Assembly: GCA_036426205.1 (NCBI GenBank) | Contig: CM071568.1 | Span: 38,523,818 to 38,587,817 of the forward strand | DNA length: 64,000 nt | Direction: 5' to 3' | DNA from: Ascaphus truei | Taxonomy: Eukaryota > Chordata > Amphibia > Anura > Ascaphidae | Shown: piece by piece, positions 43,119 to 53,641 of the stretch | Layout of the letters: each line of letters begins with the position of its first letter | Position numbering within the stretch: the stretch's first letter is position 1 | Made by a program: the position numbers and the translations under genes | Notes under the pieces: generated by a model | The model's input: only the letters and a program-made list of their open reading frames with translations | What the model was told of the DNA's origin: nothing | The model's database searches: none

Positions 43119-44699
43119 ATGTAAAGGACACTTACAACCAACTAGCCATTTCTTGTTAAAAATCTCTTGTTACATGGGTATGTTGATAAAATGGTTTGGG
43201 ACTGTAGCAAATAATGTTATTGACCAGATGTTGTGGTCCCCTACAATGCATGATGTTCTGATTATGACATCAACATCATGTAATGAAGTACGTTTCTGTG
43301 TATATTTCATTAACCTAACTAACTATAGTTTACTGTGTTTATTAAACGTTCTAAAAATACATAGTATAGTCAATATGATGATATAAGCTACCATAATAAA
43401 GCTGGTGTTATCATTTGTCGGTGTTATACATGGATCCTACACAAATTGATACAGACACAAACAGTTGTCTTACAAAGTGTGTCTATGCTAATGTGCACGT
43501 GATTGACGTTACAATTGTGAGAATACTTGATAATTATCATCATGATAATGATGAAGTGACGTGATTTATATTGCAAAAATATTACCAACATTGTCATATT
43601 GGTAAATTATAAATGCTAAATGACAGTAACATTAGCGACAAATTTGTCTTCTCTGTTAACAGTTTAACACTTGGTACATGTAGGACACATCCACACACGT
43701 GTGACTTATACATACACATGTCACAAATTTAAATTAATGTTGACTATTAATTCCTAGCATTACAAAACACCAACATTGCTAAATATAAGATGTAGTACGC
43801 ATTGTTGTGATTGCAGGCATTCATGCATGGAGTTTTATGATCAGTCAATTTCATCCGTGATGAATGATCTCACGTAAGTAAAGAAATAACTACAGTTATC
43901 CCCTTGTCTCCAAACACCTCTATATTACATTAATGGAATTTATAAGGAAACATACATAAAATGTGATGAAATGGGAGTAATCATTTTCTAATACAATGCA
44001 CATGAAAGCTCAAGAGTAGCTAAATGCATATACATGATACAGAAAGTACATATATGTAACATTTGTGTTTAAACCAATATGTTGGGTTTTGACTTCAAAT
44101 AATTATAGGAAGATTGATGTAGGCACATCTTATGAGAGATGTCAGCAAATATACATACCATGATCAGTCATACTGGAGATATACCTATAATGCAAAGGAA
44201 CAATATATAAATTGCAAACATTGACATGCCATCTTCAGTACCGTAAACAACACAGCAAAGTGTGTATTTGGTGTTAAATGTGCAACACCATGTATATTTA
44301 ATCACATTCCAAATGTAAATCAGGCTGGTGTACACATCATATGGATGTACATGTTACACTGCACCAATAACATTGTATGTAAGCATACTAGAAGCATGAA
44401 TGAGTATGGGCATAATATGTGTATTGTGTTAGCATAAGGAACAACACAATGCTAAAATATTAGTGCTTTGTTACCCCAGTTTTATTCACATACACACAAC
44501 TAAAGTACAATTGAAGAGGGATTATATAACCTGTGCAACAATAACATACCGGTGCCACATCCCTTTGTGCACACAGCAGAGAGAAGAAAGGTGTGCAACC
44601 CATATTCATCTGTGTCCTACCAGAAGGGTATATAAAAAAACATTATTGTTAAGATAACATAATGTAAGTATAAAAGTAGAACTTGGAACATATATGTTT
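43119..44699. other. Unassigned AT-rich DNA
   Basis: No gene recognised. TTATCATCATGATAA (43533) is a short palindrome. Frequent ACATGT/TGTACA words. It may be the 3' flank or interior of the Harbinger element. Confidence 0.5.
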
Positions 44700-46011
44700 T
44701 TACTTACAAGAAAAAAATGAATTGATGAGATTCTGGCGTGTCTGGCCACCACTGGCTGTTTGTTCATTTTCAGCAGCTACATGGGTGGGATGCTCGTCTA
44801 CCACAGGCTCAGCTAGGTCTGACTGTACATTGTGCCTCAGTGCAACATTGTGCAAAATGCAACAGGCAAGGATAATATCAGACACTTTTTGAGGCTTGTA
44901 TAGAAGAGCCCCACCAGTTCTGTCCAGACACCTAAATCTGGTCTTGAGTAGGCCAAATGTCCTCTCTATAACAGATCTTGTAGATATATGGGCTGCATTG
45001 TACCTGTCCTCTGCTTCAGTTTGAGGGTTTAGCACCGGAGTCAAGAGCCACGGCCTAATTCCGTATCCTGAGTCACCTATAATGAATGGAGCACACATAA
45101 GCTGACATTAGTGATCAAATTGTACAATGCCAACATTCCTAAATAAAAATGTGTTTTGTGTTAGAACATGTAAATGTGTACTCACCCAGCAGCCAACCAT
45201 GTTCAAAATGTCCCTCTTCGAACGCATGGAAGACTGAAGAGTTCCTCAGGATGGAGGAATCGTGACTGGAACCAGGGAATTTGGGTACCACATGCATTAT
45301 CCTCATCGTCGCATCACATACCACCTGTACATTGAGTGAATGGTAGTGCTTACGATTGCGGTACACATGCTCACTCTGACTAGGTGCAATCAAAGCAACA
45401 TGTGTGCAATCGATTGCACCCAGCACACATGGTATCCCTGCTATATTATAAAAGCCAGTCCTGACTTCCAGCCACTCTGTCGCCTCTGTAGGAAAATGAA
45501 TATAATTCCTAGCGCGTCTATTGAGTGCATAGAGAAACTGGGTCAAGGCCCGCGAGAATGTAGATTGCGAGACCCCGCCCACTATGCCCACAGTTGTCTG
45601 GTATGACGCGGAAGCAAGATAATGTAATGAGCACAGCATTTTAACAAGCCCAGGGACTGCACGACCTCTGGCTGTGAAAAAATCTAAATCTCCCCTTATC
45701 TCCTGATAAAGAGCTAAGATTGCTGCTGAACTCAAACGATAGCGACTTACAATCTCCTCCTCACTCATCCCATCTAACAGGGTTCTCTCCCTGTACAGAC
45801 GCGGACGAGGCACAACTTGTCTCCTCTGTCTTCTCCTCTGATCTCCTGTCCCTCTACCTGTCCCTCGGCCTGTCCCTCTCCCTGTCCCTGTCGTATCCGC
45901 GTGACTGTCCCTGTCACTCGGTGTGTCCCTCCCTTGCCCTATATGATTCTCTTGATCATCAAGCATGTCATAGAAAAGAATGTTCCTCCGTCTCCTAAAC
46001 AATCTCAACAT
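44700..46011 (-). CDS. PIF/Harbinger transposase (HARBI1-like), two exons, apparently intact
   Basis: Exon 1 is 46011-45186 and exon 2 is 45076-44700, joined across a 109-bp GT-AG intron (GTGAGTAC..TTATAG) that splits a Gly codon; the product is 400 aa. The N-terminus is basic with a TGRG repeat (residues 41-56). Residues 80-165 are helical with VSQSTFSRALTQFL (helix-turn-helix-like). The DDE catalytic triad is D201 (LGAIDCTHV), D251 (GSSHDSSILRNS) and E313 (STRSVIERTFG), with GDSGYGIRPWLLTP in the usual place. HARBI1-type proteins cut and paste DNA with 3-bp targets and need a Myb-like partner for nuclear import and DNA binding. No partner gene is recognisable nearby. Intact frame and splice sites suggest recent activity or domestication. 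Confidence 0.85.
45077..45185 (-). other. Intron of the Harbinger transposase gene
   Basis: GTGAGT donor and TATAG acceptor, 109 bp, phase 1. Removing it joins ..GWLLG to DSGYGIRPW.., exactly the contiguous HARBI1 sequence, whereas reading through adds unrelated residues and a stop. Confidence 0.8.
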
Positions 46012-46989
46012 TTTGAAATGAGTAGCTGTGAATGAGCAGGTAATGGGCGTCCTTTAAATAGGTATGTGATGATGTCAGGTGACATAGTAAAATGCAAGGT
46101 GTTACATTAACATAATAAAGTACTTCTGTGGCAAGCTGTGTGCAGTTCTTGTTATAAGTATTTGTTGTGTGTATTCTGCAGGGAATGATGATATTTGGCA
46201 ATGATGTGACGTGAACCTTTGTAGAAACATTGCTTGCAAATAAATAGTTGCATGTGCAATGCATGTAACACTTGTGAACGCAACAGTCAGTCATGTAATT
46301 AGGCAAAAAGGCTGAGATTGACGTGGGAAAAGTTTTGTGTAACATGTGTAATTAGGCATGTTATTGTGACATGTTGACAACAATGAATAGTCGTGTGCAT
46401 ATGCATGCATTTCTGTAAGGAGGATAGTTGGTATAGAATGAGTTAACAAGGTGTCCCAATGCTGAATTACTGTACATGTGTGTATAAGTTAGGTTGAAGT
46501 GCTTGTAATGCTACGGTTACAATGTAAACATGCAATGTGATTGAGCGTCCAATAAGTGACGTCATGAAAATAGGGAGGACCCAAAACTAGATGTAAACAT
46601 GAGAAGACAGATGTACATGAACGTTTAAAGATGCGTGTCACATTACAAGCATTGTTTAATGTAAAGGAAGATGAATATACTGTGTATGTGTGACATGTGT
46701 GTCATGTGTAACATCATGTAAATAATTGTTGCTCAGTTCAGTAAAATGTGTGATATGATGTGAGTTTCTCCTTTAAGAGTTGAGTATAGTATTTTCCCTT
46801 GGCACATCATCACATGATGAGTAATGTGACCCGCAAATGCTGCAAACATGTAAAAGTATAATGTTATGCAAATAATACACGTCAGCTGTGACACAATGCA
46901 GGGAATGCCCCCACACTGTAATGCAAATGACGTTTGTATTGTGAGCAATGAAACGTAAACAGTACTATACTGTTATACGTCCCCGCTCC
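46012..46989 (-). promoter_or_regulatory. Upstream region of the transposase gene
   Basis: A CCAAT box (46549-46553) next to a perfect CRE palindrome TGACGTCA (46557-46564) lies about 550 bp upstream of the start codon. The rest is AT-rich with many ACATG/CATGT words. A spliced 5' leader is possible. No gene. Confidence 0.35.
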
Positions 46990-47348
46990 ATTGACTCCAT
47001 TGATGTACAGAAGTTTTTTTTTTTCTAAGTGCCGTTGCAGCAGCCTTAGCGATCGTTCTCCCCTCCAAACTGCCAACTTTAGTTGGCGGGAGAAATTGGC
47101 CATAACATCTCAATTTCGTAGTGCCGATCAGCCCCGATAAGCTGTTTTTTTTTGTTGAATCCAGCCGATTTAAAAAAGTGGCGATCAGTGGCGAAAACAG
47201 GCTTATCGGCAGGCGAATGGCCATAACAAAATAATCGGCTCCGAAACCTGGCGAAATCAAGCACTTATCGGCGCTTACTGAATCTCAAACCCAATTTTGC
47301 CTATAAAATGGCGATAATTCCCTTATCAACGCTTACTGCATGAGGCCC
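46990..47348. mobile_element. Harbinger-type terminus or MITE
   Basis: It ends GCTTACTGCATGAGGCCC followed by TTA, a typical 3-bp Harbinger target. The interior repeats CGATAAG/CTTATCG many times (47134, 47200, 47262, 47308, 47322), and AGTAAGCGC/GCGCTTACT words recur. The left terminus was not found. It may be the outer end of the element encoding the transposase, or a separate MITE. Confidence 0.45.
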
Positions 47349-48117
47349 TTAAACTTAAAGTTAGAAAAGGTTACATGGCTGAAAGATTTTACGTTTTCCA
47401 ATTTATGATGTTACTTTGGGCTGCTTCTGTAAACTTTACTATGTTAATTAAGCACGTTGTTTATTTCTCTCTTAAAAGCACAATCCTGTGGTTTTGTAAC
47501 ACATACTGTATGATGAATAATTATAAGGTAACAACATAGAGTATAAGTTGCGATCCCGCTTCAGAAGAGGATTATTACATGTTGCAGGTATTTAGCGGTG
47601 AGTTAACTACTGTATGTTATTTTACTGTGGACATATAATTTGGAAATATATGATTCATCACTCTGTAACTACCAGCAGAATAATCATTATATAAAGAATA
47701 TATCTGTACTTATATCCCTCAGAAGATTTTTTTGGTAACAGTAATTTGTTGCATTGTCGCCTTGTCACCCTAAAAGCTGCATGCCCAGTCCAGACCATTT
47801 ATAGTGTACATTTTAAGTTTTTCTTTCCCAAAGACATTGATGTAATTGTGTAAACAATTCTATCTGACTATCAATGAGATCAGCAATTAGTAATAAGAAC
47901 ATGCACTACAGATAACAGTGACATAACTCCACAACAACATCTAATACAATTGTTTTGATAAATATCAACTGTGTGTATCTAATAGTTTATGTATTTCCCA
48001 TGCTCTTTTAATGTCATAAAATATCAAATAGTTTCAAACATTTTCAAGGATCACCAAGTTCAACAAGTGTTGCTTACTTGAAACACAAATCAATCTGAAT
48101 GTAAGAAGCAGTGTCAC
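47349..48117. other. AT-rich DNA, nothing recognised
   Basis: No gene or named repeat seen. Confidence 0.55.
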
Positions 48118-48842
48118 CTTCTGTAGAAAACAATAACTTTGAGAGTACAAGTTATACTGCTTCTACGTTATTTAATGTTTTACTAAAGAAAGCCTGGATC
48201 AATTAGGAGAAGGGCAGCAGACCCTTGGCCCGAGGGGCCATGGAGTGATGCATGGGGGAGGGGGGGTGAATGAGGAAGAACTAGGTTATTTAAGGGGATG
48301 TCACATTAGTTCAGGCATGATGGAACCAGAGTGGAGGTCGGGGAGTTCAGTGTCGGCGATAGGGATGATTTCACGGGCAGTTAGAGTGCCTGCCATCCCT
48401 GTTGGAGAAGTGTGACAGTCTACTGACTCAAATCAGGATGGGAGCGGAACAGCACAGTGCAGGCTGGATCCAGGAGCTTCTGTAAACCGTGCCAGACTCT
48501 ACCCACCCATCGAATGTCGGAAGCAGAGCAGACAAGGAGAGGCCGGTCAAGCGGTGCCATGTGTGCAGCCCCAGATTTCTCGGAGGAGACCAGTACCCAC
48601 CACTCAGGGCGGTTCAGCTCTGCTGCCTGTGGGAGCTTTAGGAGTGCATCCCAAGCGGGTGCAGGATGGAAGAGGCCCACTCGGGAAGTGAGGGGTAAGT
48701 GCTGGAAAGTACAGCTCCCAGCAGCCCACAAGTCATCTACTGTAGAAAACAATAACTTTGAGAGTACGAGTTATACTGCTTCTACGTTATTTAATGTTTT
48801 ACTAAAAAAAGCCTGGACCAATTAAGAGAAGGGCAGCAGTCA
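48118..48842. repeat. 105-bp direct repeats flanking a 0.5 kb GC-rich insert
   Basis: 48118-48223 and 48737-48842 are near-identical (CTGTAGAAAACAATAACTTT through AGAAGGGCAGCAG). Between them lies GC-rich sequence with no clear gene, though both strands are open for about 110 codons. The arrangement could be a miniature LTR-like element or a local duplication around an insertion. Confidence 0.7.
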
Positions 48843-48870
48843 GGTTAACTACAATATATATATACACATA

Positions 48871-50822
48871 CAGTGTTCGACAAATCCGGACCGCCGCACA
48901 CCCCAGGTGACTGGATTTGACATCGTGGCGACCTCCTATTGGCCCAAGCAGTGCACGTGTTTTTTTTTTTTAATTTTCCCTGCTCGCGCTGGGAAAAAAA
49001 ATATCCTCCTATTTGATTGGTCTGACGTGACTTGGCACACTGACAATTTTTTTTTTTTGGCGCGCATCCAGGCTCTATTTCAGCTTGCATGGAAGCGGCC
49101 TTCCTTTTTAATCTTGATCCTTGAGCACGTAAGTACTCTTTTATATCCCCACACAGCCACATGCCTCTCCCATGTCTCTCCCATGTCCCTCCTATGCCTC
49201 TCCCATGCTCCCCCCCGCGCACGGCTCTCCGATGTGCCCCCCCCCGCACACGGCTCTCCAATGCCTGCCCCCGCCCCCCCCGTGCGCGGCTCTCCGATGC
49301 TTGCCCCCCTGTGCGTGGCTCTCCGATGCCTGCCCCCCAAGTGCGCGGCTCTCCGATGTCCCCCCGCGGCTGTGTGTGTGTGTGATGAGTGTGTGTGACT
49401 GTGTGTGTGTGACTGTGTGTGTGTGACTGTGTGTGTGTGACATTGTGTGGTGAAGAGGTGTGTGTGTGTGATGGTGTGTGTGTGTGTGGTGTGTGTGTGT
49501 GTGTGTGTGTGGGTGTGGGTGTGTGTGTGGGGGGTGTGTGTGTGTGTGTGTGGGGGTGTGGTCTGTGTGTGTGTGTGTGGTGTGTGGTGGTGTGTGACTG
49601 AGTGTTGATGGTGTGATGGTTATTGTGGTGAGGACTGAGTGTGTGTGACTGAGTGGTTGAGTGACTGTGTGTGCTGTGTTGTGAGGGACTTGGTGTGTGT
49701 GTGTCACTGTGACTGACTGACTGTGTGTGTGTGTCACTGTGTGACTGACTGACTGACTGTGTGTGTGTCACTGTGTGTGTGCGTGTGTGTGTGTCACTCT
49801 GTGTGTGTGTGTGTCAGTGTGTGTGACTCTGTGTGTGACACTGTGAGTGACACTGTGTGTGTGTGACATTGTGTGTGTGTGTACAGACACACACCCACAG
49901 CCACCGTCACCTGCCCACCCACAGCCACCGTCACCTGCCCACCCACAGCCACATGCCCACCCGTCACTGTCACCCAGTCACCCACCTCCCGTCACTGTCA
50001 CCTAGTCACCCACCTCCCATCGCTGTCACCCAGCCACCCACCTCCCGTCACTGTCACCCAGTCACCCACCTCCCGTCACTGTCACCCATCTCCTGTCACT
50101 CTCTCTCTGTCTCTCTCTCTGTGTCATTCTCTCTCTCTCTCACCCACACTATCTCTGTCTCTCTCTCACCCACACTCTCTCTGTCTCTCTCTCTCTCTCA
50201 CCCACACTCTCTCTGTCTCTGTCTCTCTCTCTCACCCACACTTTCTCTGTCTCTCTCTCTCTCTCATCCACACTCTCTGTCTCTCTCTCACCCCCACACT
50301 CTCTGTCTCACACTCTGGATCTGGATATCTTATTTACCCTATATATATCTTAACTGCCCTATACCTAAACCAAAATAAATAACTTATACTGCATTATTCC
50401 AGATCTGACTCAAGCTTCACACGGGAGAAATCGGAATCCCCCCTAACCCAGTAGACAGGTAAGGAACGCCTCCCCTCCAACATATAACATTGCGGGAATG
50501 AGAGAACCTGGACATCGAGGGACTGCGGATAAGGTAAGATCCCAGGCGGGATTGCTGCTTTAGATATTGGGAAGTGGGGGCATCCTGACACTGATTAAGG
50601 GGTTCAGGAAACTAGTCATTCATAGCTGGCTTTTTCCCCCCCCTAGATCCAACATTTATACACACACACACACGTAACAAGGACTAATTGTAGTATAATG
50701 TAATACAATAAATAAACTTATGTCAAAAACGAATGTTCTTACTAGGAATTTATTAAATTTATTTATTTTTTAGGGGCGGGGCTAGGTGGCGAGTAGATTT
50801 TTTGGTGATTTGTCGACCACTG
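48871..50822. mobile_element. hAT-like TIR element with internal microsatellite (1.95 kb)
   Basis: The left end CAGTGTTCGACAAATCCGGA and the reverse complement of the right end CAGTGGTCGACAAATCACCA share a 16-bp TIR with one mismatch. CAGTG termini are typical of hAT. The expected 8-bp target duplication cannot be confirmed because the flanks are (TA)/(TG) simple repeats. Unique subterminal sequence encloses GC-rich minisatellite, (GT)n, a CACCGTCACCTGCCC minisatellite and (CT)n. No transposase. Confidence 0.7.
49180..50320. repeat. Compound microsatellite: GCGCGGCTCTCCGATG units, (GT)n, CACCGTCACC units, (CT)n
   Basis: 49200-49370: GCTCTCCGATGCCTGCCCCC units, about 38 bp, five or more copies. 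49370-49880: (GT)n with GTGTGACT interruptions. 49890-50100: CCCACCTCCCGTCACTGTCA units. 50098-50310: (CT)n with CACCCACA. The long His/Thr frames are artefacts. Confidence 0.92.
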
Positions 50823-50879
50823 TGTGTATATATATATATATATATATATAGTTATATATATACAGAAAGAATTACCTAG

Positions 50880-51530
50880 GCGCAAAGATAACAGGGAGAG
50901 AAATTAAAAAAGAGAGAAAAAAATCATATGGTAGTACGTCCAGCAATATTAAATCGCAACAGTGGTGAGATATACACTTACAATTAGCTTGATCAATATA
51001 AGCCTTGTATCCACTCTCTGGGATCAGGAACTCAGCTTGGAGTATTCATAGATCTCTGCCAGGGACTCCTTACACTTTCAAGCAGCTGCTGCCACAATAC
51101 TCCACAGTCGTCACGGTAAACCTGGGTGTATATATTCCGTCTCAAAGACGGATCCCACATAGGGATAAGGCAGGGAAAAGGAACAATATAGTGTAAAACC
51201 TTTTTATTAAAACAATGGTATAAAACTTATAACAGTTATCAACTCACACTTTGTAAGTTGAAAAATCGCAGTTGAGAGTATTTTCCATGAGTCTCTCACA
51301 CTCAGTATTAAACTGCCCCCGGCTCCGACTTCAGCAAACTCACGCAGTCACTTCCGCGTCATGTGATCTCTGGATAATCTCGTGGGATCTTCCCTCTGCT
51401 GTGAAGCTGCGGACTCAGCCTGTCACTTAGTCTCTCTCTCTGCAAACATACACCCTACGTATTTCTCCAATGCGGCTTCGTCAGGGGCTGCTACCTCATG
51501 CCTATCCCTACCTAGGGTTTTATACACACC
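50880..51530 (-). mobile_element. Non-autonomous Penelope-type terminal repeat
   Basis: Read on the minus strand: TATAAAA (51524-51518), a hammerhead-like motif (51487-51451), about 230 bp of GC-richer sequence with TGATCTCTGG-type words, TTTTAATAAAAAGG (about 51200), and an end CTTTGCGCCTAGGTAATTC (about 50890). The same order (TATA, motif, AATAAA-like word, GCGC end) is seen below the Penelope ORF at 57000-56040. No coding sequence. Ends approximate. Confidence 0.5.
51451..51487 (-). ncRNA. Hammerhead-like motif, copy 4
   Basis: The minus strand reads CCCTGACGAAGCC-GCATT-GG-AGAAATACGTAGGG. The core CTGACGA matches the canonical CUGANGA. CCCT/AGGG form the outer helix and TACGTA is self-complementary. 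TATAAAA starts 37 nt upstream of the motif. The second stem is shorter and less perfect than in copies 3 and 6. Confidence 0.45.
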
Positions 51531-51904
51531 TCTCGTAATTGATTGACAAATTTTGAAATGTTGTAAATAGCCATTAAATCGAAGGAATACAGTCTATTTG
51601 TATGTACATTGTTCTTAAATTCCAACAGACATATTTTACTTAACTTAGTTTTTACATAAAATTGCATTAGATAATTACTGTCTCAAACGAAGGGAAAGAA
51701 AGTCCATCAGTGCAATGTATAATACTTGCAATCAATAAAGTTTAACTTTGTTCTTAAACTTAGTTACTGTATAACGTCATACAAGATAGGTATGTATTTA
51801 CAAATGATTCACATTTAATATTCAGAATATTAGCCCAATCTGCCCATGGCTCAAACCAGGTGCACATAGTGCAAATATATATATATAATTATTATTATTT
51901 TAAT
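51531..51904. other. AT-rich DNA, nothing recognised
   Basis: It contains (TA)n and (ATT)n tracts at about 51878-51917 leading into the half hairpin. Confidence 0.55.
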
Positions 51905-52100
51905 TATTATTATTATTACAGGTTTGAAGCACAGAGTCTCTGGAGCTCAACTGTGTTAATTTTAGCTCCGGGGATCCCCTGCTTCCAGAGATACTTGCCT
52001 CCATAGGTGATGCTGATATCTCTGCTGAGTTTAAAGGTCCAGGTCACATGGGCCAATAGAAATCCACACCAGATGACATCACAGGACATTTAAACCGCCA
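51905..52100. repeat. Half copy of the foldback hairpin
   Basis: CTCTGGAGCTCAACTGTGTT, GCTCCGGGGATCCCCTGCTT and GATATCTCTGCTGAGTTTAA correspond to one arm of the hairpins at 3829 and 11338. The loop-side sequence has replaced the second arm. Confidence 0.65.
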
Positions 52101-52958
52101 TTAGATTAGGCACAGTTTCTCTCCTTGGCATCGAAGGGGTGTAAACTGGTCAGTTTTGCCCAGGTGGTTAATTTGGTGGAATGTGAGGTGTCCAACAAGA
52201 TGCGCTCTTGGGTCAGGGACTGGTGTGATGGGCCCAAGGGTGTACTTCCAAGAGGAACCCAGGTGGTACAAACCATGAGTGCTCACTGGGTCATTTAGTG
52301 CCGTTGAGCATAATCACATTCACTGGTTGGGGCTACTCGCTGACTAGGTCCATGGGATTGCTGTTCATGTTTAATAAAAATGTGGTGGCCATTTGTACCC
52401 AACTAAGGTGTTTATTTATTTGGGTGGGTTATTAAATGGAATGGGTAAGGGTGCAAGGGTCAATTATTGCATGTCACAAGTGGGAAATGGGTAACAAATA
52501 TTCCAATTGGTGTGTAAGTCTCTCTTTTTTGTAGTCTTTCAATGAGACCAAATGTTTTCTAAGAAATCTTTGTTGCACATGAGTGGCATGCTCTGAAATA
52601 ATGGACATGGCAGGATCAGTGTGCCGCTCTACTGCATTTACCATGTGGCCTCAAGTACCATCCCACTCTAACGGTACAGCTTTCACACTGGAATTATTGA
52701 GTATTACAGCCATCACAAACATTTTTAAATAATAGATCCATAATAAAACATATGGGACATATACATACAGTATTGCTGACCGGTATTGATGGAGTGGATT
52801 TACTGATATAGTGGATTTATAGGTGAATTGGGTCACTAAGAAAGATGGCTATTTGGTTATTATTTATTACATTAGAAACTTTGACTGATCATACCTATTG
52901 TAGAATGAATAGGGAAGAGTATATGAAGGTCCAAAAGGTTGTTACGTCCTTAACTCAC
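52101..52958. other. Unassigned DNA
   Basis: No gene or named repeat recognised. Confidence 0.55.
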
Positions 52959-52961
52959 AGA

Positions 52962-53067
52962 GGCCCAGATCCACAAAAGGGTGCTAAGCTTTAGCACACA
53001 TTTACTCATTCATATGAATGGGAGCTGAGGCATGCTAAAGCTTAGCACCCTTCTGTGGATCTGGGCC
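52962..53067. mobile_element. Perfectly folding MITE, 106 bp
   Basis: GGCCCAGATCCACA and AAGGGTGCTAAGCTTTAGCA at the left pair with TGCTAAAGCTTAGCACCCTT and TGTGGATCTGGGCC at the right, almost the whole length. AGA is duplicated on both sides (52959-52961, 53068-53070), a 3-bp target as in Harbinger-type MITEs. Confidence 0.85.
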
Positions 53068-53070
53068 AGA

Positions 53071-53639
53071 GAGTTTACAACAGTATGCCGGAAATACGGC
53101 TGCAGCACTGCCCTTACTCTGGGCATACTAAAGGAAGAAACACTATATATGTATAGGAATTAAAGATTTGAACAGTGAATGGATGCTGGCACCGGTGGGC
53201 CAGGAGGGCTTGCTTGACTCCAGCAACCAACACTATTTGACAATGAGCCTTATAGTAGAGGGAGGCACGGTGTGGTGGTAGTGCCTTTAGCTTTTGGAGA
53301 GGGAAGGGCACACAGTGCCTGCAGATACAGACAGACCACAAATTCTTTTGACGAATGTCCTGAAAGAGGCACTGGTACTGCTGGCAATGGCAGAAAAGAC
53401 CTTAAGCGCAGAGAGGGGAGACTATAGTGGTTGACCAGGTTGGAGTAAGGGGAAAATGGAATGAATGAGGAAATGCCTAGGGACAAAGGCATAGAGGCGT
53501 AAAATGGGAAAGGCATATAAGAATGCATGCAGGGGTAATTGTCAGGGGTAGTCATGAGGAAATACCATGAAGGTGTCAAAGTGACATGCCGTGGCAGGCA
53601 GCATGCTAAACCAAGGAAGCATAAGGCTACGCAGTGAAG
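53071..53639. other. Unassigned DNA
   Basis: GC-moderate sequence with open frames on the minus strand but no protein-like pattern. Confidence 0.5.
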
Positions 53640-53641
53640 TA

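Noticed and set aside
45340..46035. Plus-strand frames of 72-92 codons opposite the Harbinger transposase
   Set aside because: Antisense shadows; the Ser/Pro/Leu repeats mirror the TGRG repeat of the real protein.
48845..49771. 308-codon and neighbouring frames with His/Thr/Ser or Cys/Val repeats
   Set aside because: Same cause: (GT)n and GC-rich minisatellite inside a transposon.
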